Origin: Microvirga lupini
GTDB taxonomy: Bacteria > Pseudomonadota > Alphaproteobacteria > Rhizobiales > Beijerinckiaceae
Assembly: GCF_014191055.1 (NCBI RefSeq)
Contig: NZ_JACHWB010000004.1
Span: forward strand, 124,001 to 188,000
DNA length: 64,000 nucleotides
Direction: 5' to 3'
Shown here: piece after piece, positions 26,599 through 35,340 of the stretch
Position numbering within the stretch: position 1 is the first letter of the stretch
Layout of the letters: every line of letters starts with the position of its first letter
The notes under the pieces: generated by a model
What the model was told of the DNA's origin: nothing
The model's input: only the letters and a program-made list of their open reading frames with translations
Databases searched by the model: none
Position numbers and translations under genes: made by a program

Positions 26599-27834
26599 TC
26601 AGCAGCCGGTGAGCTTCACGCGCTCCACCTCAAGGCCGAAGAGCGGACGTACGCGGGTGCCGAGGACATTTCCGGCGAAGGCCGCCACAAGCCAGACCCA
26701 GCCGTGCAGACTGCCGGAGGCGATGCCGGAGAAATAGGCCCCGATGTTGCAGCCATAGGCAAGGCGTGCGCCGTAGCCGAGGAGCAGGCCGCCAGCCACG
26801 GCCGCCACGGCCGAGCGCAGGGGAACCTTCCAGGCCGGTGCGAAGCGTCCGGCAAGCGATGCGGCCAGCAGGGCACCAAGGATGATGCCGAAATCCATCA
26901 CTGTCGTGATGTCGTTGAAGATGCTGCCGGTGAGCTCTGCCTGACGGGCCGGCGACGACCAGTAGGGCCAGCTCGCCACATCGAAGCCGATGGCGGCGGC
27001 AATCTTCGAGCCCCACAGGGCGAAGGCCGATGTCACGCCCCAGGGACGGCCGGCGAGATAGAGCGTCACGAAATTCAGGAGAGCGAGCGCCACCGCGCCC
27101 GCCACGATGGGCCAGGGACCGCGCAGGAAGCGGGCGAGGCCCTGACGCGGCGATGGGTCGGCGGTGATGAGACGGCCGTGGCGGCGCTTCTCGAACACCA
27201 CCGTGACGGCCGCGATGAGCGCGAAGACGGCGAGCTGGAAGGCAAGCGCCGTCCAGGGACCCCAGGTCTTGACGAGCGAGATGGCGGGCAGGCTCGGCAG
27301 CGCGACCCACCAGTGCAGGTGCGCGGCGCCGATGGCGGAACCCGCGATGAAGGCCGCAAGCGTGATCAGCATGCGGGTGGAGCCGCCGCCCACCGTATAG
27401 AGCGTGCCGGAGGCGCAGCCGCCGCCGAGCTGCATGCCGATGCCGAAGATGAAGGCGCCGAAGACCACGCCGATGCCGGCCGGCGACACGTTGCCGGCGA
27501 CCGGCTGACCGAACAGGGTGCCCGCCGCGAGAGCGGGAAAGAACAGCACGGACGCGATGGCCAGCATCACCATCTGGGCGCGCAGGCCTTCGCCACGCCG
27601 GTCCGCGATGAAGACGCGCCAGGCCGAGGTGAAGCCGAAAGCGGCATGATAAAGCACGAGGCCGAGCGCCGCGCCGAGCACATAAAGCGCCGCCTGTCGG
27701 GGATTGATCACGGCGCCGAGCAGGGCTGCGCCGCCGATGATTCCGGCTGCAGCCGCAAAGGTCGCCGGAGCGTTGATGGTCAGGCTCGCGCGGTTTCCTG
27801 CGGAAAGAGGCGATGCCACTGCAGAGCTGGACAT
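26599..27834 (-). CDS. YeeE/YedE-family transporter, probable thiosulfate importer
   Basis: Encodes 411 residues from the ATG at 27834 (AGGAACC ribosome site); the frame is open to 27891. About ten hydrophobic segments are seen. Family cysteine motifs are GMQLGGGCASGTLYTVGGG in the first half and YGARLAYGCNIGAYFSGI in the second. Characterised members import thiosulfate by relay through conserved cysteines. The gene is divergent from a cysteine synthase, the enzyme type that can use thiosulfate to make S-sulfocysteine, which supports a thiosulfate role; other sulfur substrates remain possible. Confidence 0.88.
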   Translation of the reverse strand: MSSSAVASPLSAGNRASLTINAPATFAAAAGIIGGAALLGAVINPRQAALYVLGAALGLVLYHAAFGFTSAWRVFIADRRGEGLRAQMVMLAIASVLFFPALAAGTLFGQPVAGNVSPAGIGVVFGAFIFGIGMQLGGGCASGTLYTVGGGSTRMLITLAAFIAGSAIGAAHLHWWVALPSLPAISLVKTWGPWTALAFQLAVFALIAAVTVVFEKRRHGRLITADPSPRQGLARFLRGPWPIVAGAVALALLNFVTLYLAGRPWGVTSAFALWGSKIAAAIGFDVASWPYWSSPARQAELTGSIFNDITTVMDFGIILGALLAASLAGRFAPAWKVPLRSAVAAVAGGLLLGYGARLAYGCNIGAYFSGIASGSLHGWVWLVAAFAGNVLGTRVRPLFGLEVERVKLTGC

Positions 27835-28040
27835 GATGGTTCCTAAAGCTGCGTGGGGTGGGGGTGCAGGTGCCTCATGCGCCTTGCGCAATCAACATGG
27901 CGTTCGGTATAAAGAACGTCAAGAGGTGTAATTTGATCAGTAATCACATAATTAAGTTGTCATTATAGGGCTGGGCTTTTATCGCGCAGTCTTTCACGAA
28001 GGGCTAAGAGCCTTCCTGTCCTGTTACGAGGTATGACCTG

Positions 28041-29072
28041 ATGACGATCCAGCCCGACGTTCCCGCCGCCATCGGCAACACGCCTCTCATCAAGCTCCGT
28101 CGCGCTTCGGAACTCACCGGCTGCACGATCCTCGGCAAGGCCGAGTTCATGAACCCCGGTCAGTCGGTGAAGGACCGGGCGGCCCTCTTCATCATCCAGG
28201 ATGCGGTCCGGCGCGGCGCGCTCCGCCCCGGTGGAGTCATTGTCGAGGGCACTGCGGGCAATACCGGCATCGGCCTGGCCCTCGTCGCCAATGCGATGGG
28301 CTTCAGGACCGTGATCGTGATTCCGGAAACCCAGAGCCAGGAGAAGAAGGACATGCTGCGGCTTGCCGGCGCCGAGCTGATCGAGGTGCCGGCGGTGCCG
28401 TACGCCAATCCCAACAACTACGTGAAGGTTTCAGGACGCCTGGCGGAGCGCCTAGCGAAAGAAGAGCCTAACGGCGCGATCTGGGCCAATCAGTTCGACA
28501 ACGTGGCGAACCGGCAGGCGCATATCGAAACGACAGGACCGGAGATCTGGGCGCAGACCGACGGCAGAGTCGATGGCTTCGTCAGCGCGGTCGGCACCGG
28601 CGGTACGCTCGCCGGCGTCGGCATGGCGCTGAAGGAGCGCAACTCGAAGATCACGATTGCGCTCGCGGACCCCATGGGTTCCGCTATCGCCAGCTTGGTT
28701 CAGACGGGCGAACTCAAGGCGACCGGCACGTCGATTACGGAAGGGATTGGCCAGGGCCGCATCACCGCCAATCTCGAAGGCGCCCCCATCGATGTCGCGT
28801 TCCAGATCCCAGACGAGGAGGCGCTGCCGATCATCTTCGATCTCTTGGAGCACGAGGGGCTCTGCCTCGGCGGATCGTCAGGCATCAATGTTGCGGGTGC
28901 GATCCGACTCGCGAAGCAGCTTGGACCCGGGCATACCATCGTCACCGTGCTCTGCGACTATGGCACGCGCTACCAATCGAAGCTCTTCAATCCGGAATTT
29001 CTGCGCGCGAAAAATCTGCCCGTTCCCGCATGGCTCGAGACGAAGAGCACGATCGATCCTGGGCTGGTGTAG
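28041..29072 (+). CDS. cysK: cysteine synthase, PLP-dependent
   Basis: Encodes 343 residues of the O-acetylserine sulfhydrylase fold. The PLP lysine is K44 in NPGQSVKDRAA, the phosphate loop is EGTAGNTGIGLAL (69-81) and the substrate loop lies in IGNTPLIKL. It is about 25-30 residues longer than typical CysK, mainly at the C terminus (FNPEFLRAKNLPVPAWLE), a form widespread in alphaproteobacteria. It makes cysteine from O-acetylserine and sulfide, or possibly thiosulfate given the divergent YeeE-type transporter. A strong hairpin follows. Confidence 0.92.
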   Translation: MTIQPDVPAAIGNTPLIKLRRASELTGCTILGKAEFMNPGQSVKDRAALFIIQDAVRRGALRPGGVIVEGTAGNTGIGLALVANAMGFRTVIVIPETQSQEKKDMLRLAGAELIEVPAVPYANPNNYVKVSGRLAERLAKEEPNGAIWANQFDNVANRQAHIETTGPEIWAQTDGRVDGFVSAVGTGGTLAGVGMALKERNSKITIALADPMGSAIASLVQTGELKATGTSITEGIGQGRITANLEGAPIDVAFQIPDEEALPIIFDLLEHEGLCLGGSSGINVAGAIRLAKQLGPGHTIVTVLCDYGTRYQSKLFNPEFLRAKNLPVPAWLETKSTIDPGLV

Positions 29073-29101
29073 CGCAGCAACGTTGCGTGCCCGAATTCAT
29101 G

Positions 29102-29128
29102 CGCCGCGCCTGAGGGTCAGGCGCGGCG
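29102..29128. terminator. terminator hairpin downstream of cysK
   Basis: CGCCGCGCCTGA (29102-29113) and TCAGGCGCGGCG (29117-29128) are perfect 12-base arms with a GGG loop, 30 bases after the cysK stop. The following TGTCTTC tail is only weakly T-rich. It also lies after the convergent gene at 29137. Confidence 0.7.
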
Positions 29129-29136
29129 TGTCTTCA

Positions 29137-29595
29137 TCAGGCTGCGGACGACGTCGCCGTCTCAGGAGTCGAAGATACGTTGGCCGTCTCGTCGGAGCGC
29201 TGCTGCTGAGGGCGGCTCAGATTGGCGGGGGAGCGGCTCGTCGAAGGGGTTGCCGCTGTTGGCGCCTTGGCATGAAGCGAATGCAGATCGGCCTGGATGC
29301 TGTCGATCAGATCGACCAGCCAGGTTTCTCCATTCTGGATGCGCTCGCGCAGAGCCGACTTCGCGATATCGAGCTTCGCCGAGACCTCCATCGTGTTGCG
29401 CGACGGCAGATCGCTGAAATCCTGCTCGATGGTGGACAATTCGCGCAGCAGCTCATCCCGCAACGGCCGCTGTTCCTCGACCATGATCAGCGGCGAGTTC
29501 AGCATGCCGCGCAAGGCAGCCCACCGCAGGCCGAGGGCGCTCACCGATTGCGTTCCGTCGAGTCCTGACATGTTTGGGGATTCGGCCACGGTCAT
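29137..29595 (-). CDS. hypothetical protein with helical core and disordered tail
   Basis: Encodes 152 residues from the ATG at 29595; a start at 29571 (MSGLDGTQ) is an alternative because AAAGGAA lies very close to the first ATG. Residues 10-100 are predicted helical (LGLRWAALRGMLNSPLIMVEEQ; MEVSAKLDIAKSALRERI). The last 45 residues are rich in Ser, Thr, Pro and Gln and are probably disordered. There is no signal peptide or membrane segment. I do not recognise the family and its neighbours give no clear role. Confidence 0.55.
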   Translation of the reverse strand: MTVAESPNMSGLDGTQSVSALGLRWAALRGMLNSPLIMVEEQRPLRDELLRELSTIEQDFSDLPSRNTMEVSAKLDIAKSALRERIQNGETWLVDLIDSIQADLHSLHAKAPTAATPSTSRSPANLSRPQQQRSDETANVSSTPETATSSAA

Positions 29596-29716
29596 TTCCT
29601 TTTTGCGACAACTCAGAATCGAGACGTGCAGGAAGGAGCATGGTTGTGGCGTGAATCGGGCAGCAGCCGGCAAAAAGCCGCTTGAGATCGCACTCTTTCG
29701 AATATGGTTATCGAAT

Positions 29717-30484
29717 TCAGCGGATAAAGAAATACAGTGTCAGTGCGGCACCGACCGCAATCACGAGCCAGCGGATGATGCTCGCCGGCAGACGGCGGCC
29801 GAAGACCACGCCGAGATAGCCGCCGATCACGGAGGCTGCGCCCACGATGATCGTCTCCGGCCAGCTCACGAGACCCGCAACGACGAACAGCACGACGGCG
29901 ACGAGCTGGATCAGCGTGGAACAGAGATGCTTGGCCGAATTGATCAGATGGAAGTCGTCGCCCTCGGTGATGGCGAGCGCGGCCAGCATGACGATGCCCA
30001 TGCCTGCGCCGAAGAAGCCGCCATAAATGGCGACGCCCGTCTGGAACGCGAGACCGGCAGCCCAGGCCCTGGTGGAGGGATGATGGCCTTCATGCTTGCC
30101 GATGGCACGCGCCAACGCGACGATCTTCGGGCTCGCGGCAAAGAGCAGGGTCGCGAACAGCAGCAGCCACGGCACGAGCTGCCGGAAGGCATCGTTGTTG
30201 GTGACGGTGAGGATATAGGCGCCGCCCAGGCCGCCGATGAGGCTGACGATCCCGAGCGCCGCGAAGCGCCGGGCATTGGCCGCGAGTTCCCGGCGGTAGG
30301 CCCATGCGCTCGCCAGGTTCGCCGGCGTGACGGCCACGGCGCTGGTGGCATTGGCCACGACCGGCGGAAGACCGGCGGCAACGAGGGCCGAGAAGGTGAA
30401 GAAGGTGCCGCCGCCCGCAATGGCGTTGACGAGGCCGGCCGCAAGGCCCGAGGCGGCCAAGAGCGCCGCAGTGGACAATTCCAT
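29717..30484 (-). CDS. TauE/SafE (TSUP) family permease
   Basis: Encodes 255 residues with about eight hydrophobic segments. The duplicated TSUP motifs are AAGLVNAIAGGGTFFTFSALVAAGLPPVVANATS near the N terminus (seen in shorter pieces) and GVAIYGGFFGAGMGIVMLAAL in the middle. The family moves sulfite, sulfoacetate or other organosulfur anions across the inner membrane. Proximity to the YeeE transporter and cysteine synthase suggests a sulfur anion, but the exact substrate and direction are not readable. Confidence 0.86.
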   Translation of the reverse strand: MELSTAALLAASGLAAGLVNAIAGGGTFFTFSALVAAGLPPVVANATSAVAVTPANLASAWAYRRELAANARRFAALGIVSLIGGLGGAYILTVTNNDAFRQLVPWLLLFATLLFAASPKIVALARAIGKHEGHHPSTRAWAAGLAFQTGVAIYGGFFGAGMGIVMLAALAITEGDDFHLINSAKHLCSTLIQLVAVVLFVVAGLVSWPETIIVGAASVIGGYLGVVFGRRLPASIIRWLVIAVGAALTLYFFIR

Positions 30485-30587
30485 GATGATCAGTCTGGTG
30501 GTGAATTCGGCAGGGTAGGATGGTTCGAGATGTCAGCCATAGGCCGGACGCCCGGCGAGCGCAATCATGGCCGTCGCCGAACCTTGG

Positions 30588-31127
30588 TCAGACGGCCGAA
30601 ATCTGCTTGTAGAACACGGTCGTGTCGCAGAACCCGCCCTTGGGCCAGAGGGCATAGTTCGGGATGATTCCCGACTTCACCCAGCCGACCCGCTCATACA
30701 GGCGCTCCGCATCCCCACCGGTCACCGTGTCGAGCACGAGCACGGTCTTGCCCGCCTTCGCGGCTGCCTCTTCGGCCGCCCGCATAAGCGCCGCGCCGAC
30801 ACCCTGCCGCCGGGCCCGGCTGTGAACGAGCATCTTGGCGATGTCGGCCCGGTGAGGCTGGTTCTCAGGCTGCTTGAGGATCACCTGAACAGTGCCGACG
30901 ATCATGCCGCTGGACGGATCCTGGGCGACGAGCAGGATCCGCTCCCCGGCCGCGACAGCCTCAGCCACACCCTGCCAGAAGGCATCGGCTCTCTCCTGCG
31001 TCAGAGGTGACATGAAGCTGACGGAGGCGCCGCCTTCGACGCAGTCGATCAGCACGGCCGACAGGGCGCCGATCTGCTCGCGGGCTTCCTGCGGGCTGAG
31101 TGGGCGGGTGGTAACGGATTCTATCAT
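30588..31127 (-). CDS. GNAT family N-acetyltransferase
   Basis: Encodes 179 residues with GNAT motifs: the acetyl-CoA loop VHSRARRQGVGAALM (about residues 125-139), preceded by the strand HRADIAKMLV, and a C-terminal DAERLYERVGWVKSGIIPNYAL. The substrate is unknown; the form resembles small-molecule acetyltransferases. It lies 18 bases downstream of the XRE-cupin regulator on the same strand, so the regulator probably controls this gene as well as itself. Confidence 0.85.
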   Translation of the reverse strand: MIESVTTRPLSPQEAREQIGALSAVLIDCVEGGASVSFMSPLTQERADAFWQGVAEAVAAGERILLVAQDPSSGMIVGTVQVILKQPENQPHRADIAKMLVHSRARRQGVGAALMRAAEEAAAKAGKTVLVLDTVTGGDAERLYERVGWVKSGIIPNYALWPKGGFCDTTVFYKQISAV

Positions 31128-31145
31128 TGGGAGGCTCTCATGGGT

Positions 31146-31757
31146 TCAGCTGAGACCGGCGCGCGGATCGGTGGCCAACGCCACGACGTAGCGGGCAGGA
31201 TTTTCGGTCGGATTGCTAAAAACAGTTGGCCGGTCGAGGCGCATGGAGAGGCAGTCGCCGGTGCCGAGACGGAAGGTATCCTCGCCCAGCGCGAGCATGA
31301 TAGAGCCCTCGATGATCCAGATCTGCTGATGAACGGTCGCTGCCCGGGATCCCGTATCGTAGGCCACCCGTGCACCGGCCGGGAGCACCACTTCCACCAG
31401 TTCGACGAGAGAGGGGAAGCCCGGAGCGGACAGGTTGCGCCGGGTGTAGCCGCTCTCCGGGTCGCGCCACACGCGCTGATCCTCGCGTCGCGACAGGGGA
31501 GAGGCGGCTGCGCTTTCCTGCGCGGCGAACAGGGAGGCCAGGGTTACGCCGAGCCCTGCCGCGAGCTTGTCGAGAACGGCCGCCGTCGGGCTGCTTTCGC
31601 CGCGCTCAATCAGGGAAATCATCGAGCGGCTGACGCCGGTGCGCTCGGCCAAGCCGTCCAGCGTCAACCCCGCTCGAACCCGAAGGTCGCGAAGACGAGC
31701 GGCAAGGTGGGTGCCGATATCTAGGGGGCTATCCATTAAACTAGAATGCATTTCCAA
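31146..31757 (-). CDS. XRE-family regulator with C-terminal cupin domain
   Basis: Encodes 203 residues. Residues 18-75 form an XRE helix-turn-helix (LRDLRVRAGLTLDGLAERTG, then SRSMISLIERGESSP). Residues 120-195 form a cupin barrel (HQQIWIIEGSIMLALGED, FRLGTGDCLSMRLDRP). Regulators of this type sense a small ligand in the cupin pocket. Two ATGs are possible, 31757 and 31736; neither has a clearly better ribosome site. It heads a two-gene unit with the GNAT gene, a common arrangement. Confidence 0.87.
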   Translation of the reverse strand: MEMHSSLMDSPLDIGTHLAARLRDLRVRAGLTLDGLAERTGVSRSMISLIERGESSPTAAVLDKLAAGLGVTLASLFAAQESAAASPLSRREDQRVWRDPESGYTRRNLSAPGFPSLVELVEVVLPAGARVAYDTGSRAATVHQQIWIIEGSIMLALGEDTFRLGTGDCLSMRLDRPTVFSNPTENPARYVVALATDPRAGLS

Positions 31758-31918
31758 AATAATGGAGTCAAGGCGAAGGTCAGAAGCTTCCGGAAGATCG
31801 ACGGTTCAGGAAAAAAGGGCTCGCCAGCCAGCTTGGCTGGCCGTATGGCTGCGGTTTGCTGTGGATCACGCAGGGGCAGTCCATTGCCCTGGGCAGAACA
31901 AAAGAAGATTTTCAACCC

Positions 31919-32176
31919 ATGTCGAACGTGATCCCTCTCGCCCCCCGTCTGAAGCCGGGCCGGTCCGCTGCCGCGGAGGCAGAGGAGAGGGCTGCGCTCG
32001 CGGCCGAGCTCATCGACCTGATCGAGCGGGTCAGGGACCTGACGGAGCATGTGGCCGGCCTGCCGGGCCCGCCCTTGCAGATCCAGCAGACGGCGCAGCA
32101 ACTGCTTGATGCCGGCACCGCCCTTGAGCGAGCCGTGGATTCGCTCACCGAGGGCGGCGAGTGGGTGCCGTTCTAA
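31919..32176 (+). CDS. small helical protein, unknown function
   Basis: Encodes 85 residues from the ATG at 31919 (MSNVIPLAPRLKPG); the frame stays open upstream to 31856 but those residues look non-coding. The body is an alanine- and glutamate-rich helix (EERAALAAELIDLIERVRDL) followed by a second helix (LQIQQTAQQLLDAGTALERA). It is probably a small cytoplasmic helical-bundle protein. It is convergent with the coiled-coil gene at 32195. The ribosome site is weak. I know no family for it. Confidence 0.55.
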   Translation: MSNVIPLAPRLKPGRSAAAEAEERAALAAELIDLIERVRDLTEHVAGLPGPPLQIQQTAQQLLDAGTALERAVDSLTEGGEWVPF

Positions 32177-32194
32177 AGCCCCTCACTTTCTCAG

Positions 32195-33721
32195 CTATCG
32201 CAAAGCTTCCAACCGTTCCCGAGCCTGAGCCATGCCTAAGGTCTTCGCCTGCGTGTAGAACTCCCGTGCTTTGGCTGCGTCACCCTTCATACCCAATGCC
32301 CCGATCTTTGAGAGCATGTTGGGATCGAAGCTTTCTGCCAGCAGGAAGGCCGCTCGGGCATGGCCGCTCGCGAGCGCGCGCTCAAGAAGGAGACGCGCGC
32401 CGCTCACATCGCCCTTGCGCAACAGTTCCTCAGCGCGGGCGACGAGACGATCGTCGGGTTTCGCAGCTTCAGGGGCTGCCGGGGTTTCGCTTCTGAGCGA
32501 CGGCCCATTCATGAGAGGCAGCGGCTGGATGCTGTCCGGCAAGGCCGCGACGACCACCGGAGCGTAAGCTTTGACGGGCAGGGCGGGCGTGACGTCCTGC
32601 TCGGCCGGCGCAGTTTGGGGTGGCTGTGGACCCGCTTGGGCCGCGGGAGCCGGAACGGCCTCGGGCTGAGGCGAGCCCAGTGGGGGCTCCGCACCGGTTG
32701 CGGCGAGCCGGAACATCACAGGAGCCGGACCCGGCTGCCGGGGCTCTTTGAAAGCTTGCAGTTCATCGCTGGCTGCAGCCAGTTCCTGCGTCAGCACATC
32801 GCCTCGAGTTTGAGCACGCGCCAGAGCCTGCTCCAGCTCGGCCGTCCTGGAGGCCGCCGACGCCAAGATCTCTTCCTTGAGAACCTGCAACTCGCGCAGA
32901 TCCTTCTGAGCGCCGGCGAGCTGGCGCTCGGTCCGATCGATCCGCTCGCGTTCCTGCCGGAGGCGCTCCTCCGATGCGGCGATGTCCGCCGGGGTGGGCG
33001 CTTGCTCCTTCGCAGCCTGAAGGGTGCGATACTCCTCCTGGAGCCTTTGCAGCTCCTGCTTCAGCGTTTCGCTACGCTCCTGCTCCTGTTGCAGGGCCTG
33101 CTGCATTTCGACCGACCTGACGTTCTGAGAGGCGGTATCCGACTCCACGCGAGCCACAAGGGCTTTGTGCTCCTGCATCAGGGCTGCCAAAGTCTGTGAG
33201 GTCATGCCGCCGTAAGATCGCTCCCGCTCGAGAGCGTCTTGGAGTTCGGCCAGATTGGCGGCGCTGGTGTCTGCGATTGCGGTGCAGGCTCCCGGCTGGT
33301 CCGCCGCAGGGGATCGCGTCAGGAATGACGGCTGGGCCGGGGCTTGAACGTTGAGATCCTGCAACGCCTTGAGCAGGTCCGGATTGTTCAGGTGGTCGGA
33401 GAGCACGATGGCAAGAGTGCCGACCTCGATCGCTTTGTTGAGGCTTGTCTCCGCCGCTTTCACATCACCCTTGCGAATTGAGGCTTCGAGATCGGCCGCA
33501 AGCTGACGCCGATCCGCCGAGGTCAGCAGCAGCGGAAGCAGATTCTGAAGATCCTTCTGGGTGAGGGCGCTGCCGAGGGGACTGCCCACCGCCCCCGCAG
33601 CGGGGTCGATGCGGGGAGAACCCTGAGCGAATGCAGGACCGAGAAGCGTGAGGCCAAGGAATGTCGTGGTCAGCAATTCAGCGATGAAATGTCTTGATCC
33701 AGATGCGGTGTACCCAATCAT
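32195..33721 (-). CDS. secreted coiled-coil protein with Sel1/TPR-like C terminus
   Basis: Encodes 508 residues. An N-terminal signal peptide ends about residue 32 (LGPAFAQ). Residues 45-120 are helical with TPR-like pattern (ASIRKGDVKAAETSLNKAIE). Residues 160-330 are a long coiled coil (QQEQERSETLKQELQRLQEE; ERLRQERERIDRTERQL). A Pro/Ala-rich linker at about 335-430 leads to a Sel1/TPR-type end (RAEELLRKGDVSGARLLLERAL; GDAAKAREFYTQAKTLGM). It is periplasmic and probably a scaffold. It lies 69 bases downstream of the TAXI protein gene on the same strand, suggesting joint function; no named family is recognised for the whole protein. Confidence 0.75.
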   Translation of the reverse strand: MIGYTASGSRHFIAELLTTTFLGLTLLGPAFAQGSPRIDPAAGAVGSPLGSALTQKDLQNLLPLLLTSADRRQLAADLEASIRKGDVKAAETSLNKAIEVGTLAIVLSDHLNNPDLLKALQDLNVQAPAQPSFLTRSPAADQPGACTAIADTSAANLAELQDALERERSYGGMTSQTLAALMQEHKALVARVESDTASQNVRSVEMQQALQQEQERSETLKQELQRLQEEYRTLQAAKEQAPTPADIAASEERLRQERERIDRTERQLAGAQKDLRELQVLKEEILASAASRTAELEQALARAQTRGDVLTQELAAASDELQAFKEPRQPGPAPVMFRLAATGAEPPLGSPQPEAVPAPAAQAGPQPPQTAPAEQDVTPALPVKAYAPVVVAALPDSIQPLPLMNGPSLRSETPAAPEAAKPDDRLVARAEELLRKGDVSGARLLLERALASGHARAAFLLAESFDPNMLSKIGALGMKGDAAKAREFYTQAKTLGMAQARERLEALR

Positions 33722-33790
33722 GTCGGACCTCCTGTTGTTATCGCCGAAGGCTTGAGGAGCAGCCTTCGGCTTTGGGTCCTGCGTGGCGCG

Positions 33791-34954
33791 TCAGTCCTGC
33801 CGGTTCACCTTCCGGAGAGCCTTCTCCCGGTCGCCCTGCCAGGCCAAGAACTCCCGGAACAGAGCTTCACGTTCCTGGGGCGAGACGTTGAGCCCCCGGT
33901 TGTTCATGAAGAACTCGAAGCTCTGAACCTGGGGTGAGGACGTGCGAGCGGCGGTCGCGCGATCCAGCCAATCCTGCGCCGGCTTGACGCGCTCCCAACC
34001 GGGCACGTCGGCCGCAAGATTGACCTCCTTCCATTTCGGATGCCGGCCGGGCTGCAGGAACTCGTCGAACCGGGAGAAGAACGCGTCCACGAAGCGCTTT
34101 ACGCGGTTGTAGCGGTCGGAATTCTCAGGCCAGTTGAACACGGCGAGCAGGCTGCCGACGGCCAGGGTCTCAACAGGCTTCTCCGCATCGACAAGCTGGG
34201 GATAGTCGGCATTTGCAAACCGCGCCGGGAAGTAGCTCTCGGCAATCTCGCCCTCGAACGGTATCGGCAGAAGATGGAAGCGTCCCTCGGTCTGGAACTC
34301 CGCAATGGCGCGCACCGGCCGTCCGGCCACATAGACGGCGGCCTGGATCTCGCCGGACTTGAGCTTCGCATAGGAGGATGCCTGATCAAACGTCGTGACC
34401 TCGGGCTTGATCCCAAGCTTCTCGAAGATCAGGCGCGAGGTCAGGTTGGTGCCGCTGCCGGCCTTGTCGATATTGACCTTCTGGCCATCGAGCTGCCGGA
34501 TATCCGTGATCTGCCGGCTGGCGATGATATGGACCTCCTCATTGTAGAGGCGGGTGATGAACCGCAGGCGCCGGACTGCGCTGTCCTGAAGCTTCTCGGC
34601 TTTGAGCTGTTCGCGGGCATCCATCTGCACGATGCCGATGTCGACACCGCGCAGGAACATGATGTCGCGAAGGTTCTGCAGCGAGCCGCGGCCGATCATC
34701 GGCAGCACGCGCAGATCCTCGCCATCAAGCACATTGGCGAGATCCGCCGCGATGCGGATGTAGGTGCCGTCCGCACCGCCGGAGATGACACCGAGCGTGC
34801 CTGCATTCGCACGGGACGGGTTGAAGGCCGGCGCAGTCTGAGCCGATGCGACGGTCAGACCGGACACGAGAAAGGCCGCGACGGCGGCCGTTTGAGCAAT
34901 GGATGATCCGAAACAACGGGATATGGAAGTGAAAACCGAAACCCGACCCGACAT
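33791..34954 (-). CDS. TAXI-family TRAP-type solute-binding protein, orphan
   Basis: Encodes 387 residues with a signal peptide ending near residue 38 (LTVASAQ). The TAXI fold is visible in LGVISGGADGTYIRIAADLA, VDIGIVQMDAREQL, INDIRQL-like TDIRQLDGQKVNIDKAGSGT and LKSGEIQAAVYVAGRPV. TAXI proteins normally feed a DctQM-type TRAP permease, often fused, but none is present in the window. The C-terminal 70 residues (FEFFMNNRGLNVSPQEREALFREFLAWQGDREKAL) extend beyond the usual fold and may be for protein contact. Its only partner is the coiled-coil gene downstream, so a sensing or scaffold role is plausible (inference). Confidence 0.8.
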   Translation of the reverse strand: MSGRVSVFTSISRCFGSSIAQTAAVAAFLVSGLTVASAQTAPAFNPSRANAGTLGVISGGADGTYIRIAADLANVLDGEDLRVLPMIGRGSLQNLRDIMFLRGVDIGIVQMDAREQLKAEKLQDSAVRRLRFITRLYNEEVHIIASRQITDIRQLDGQKVNIDKAGSGTNLTSRLIFEKLGIKPEVTTFDQASSYAKLKSGEIQAAVYVAGRPVRAIAEFQTEGRFHLLPIPFEGEIAESYFPARFANADYPQLVDAEKPVETLAVGSLLAVFNWPENSDRYNRVKRFVDAFFSRFDEFLQPGRHPKWKEVNLAADVPGWERVKPAQDWLDRATAARTSSPQVQSFEFFMNNRGLNVSPQEREALFREFLAWQGDREKALRKVNRQD

Positions 34955-35340
34955 TCTTGTCCTCCCCGGAGGAGCCTTATGGCTGCTTGTCGATCCGATC
35001 GTGTCGTTCTTCAGCGTTTATGAGTAAGATGAAATTGCAACAGTGAAAAAACGAAACGAAAGAACGGCCATCGTATGCTTGTGAAACGCATGGTCAATCG
35101 TGCTTTGCGTCCAGATCAGTACTCATGAAGGGATAGAGAATAATCAGAAAGTGATAGGTTTTATCTTTATATTCCTTGTGAAAGCTGAATTTCTTATCGC
35201 TCACCCTCGTTCGGGCAACAGGGCCTTCTCACCGGATCGGCCGCGACATTAAGAATTTTATGAGCGCCCGGTGCCTCCTTTAACCGTCCGTTAACCATAA
35301 ACGGTCGAAATCATAGGGCATTAAAGGAATCTGAACTCCC
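34955..35340. other. divergent intergenic region upstream of minC
   Basis: These 386 bases contain no credible gene. The region is AT-rich around 34990-35200 and should carry promoters for the TAXI operon (leftward) and minCDE (rightward). It contains a CtrA-type box at 35280-35294. Confidence 0.6.
35280..35294 (+). promoter_or_regulatory. CtrA-type binding site upstream of minCDE
   Basis: TTAA-CCGTCCG-TTAA matches the full CtrA consensus TTAA-N7-TTAA, followed by C, 47 bases before the minC start. CtrA is the alphaproteobacterial cell-cycle master regulator, and it is known to control the min genes in Sinorhizobium. Direct binding here is inference. Confidence 0.6.
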
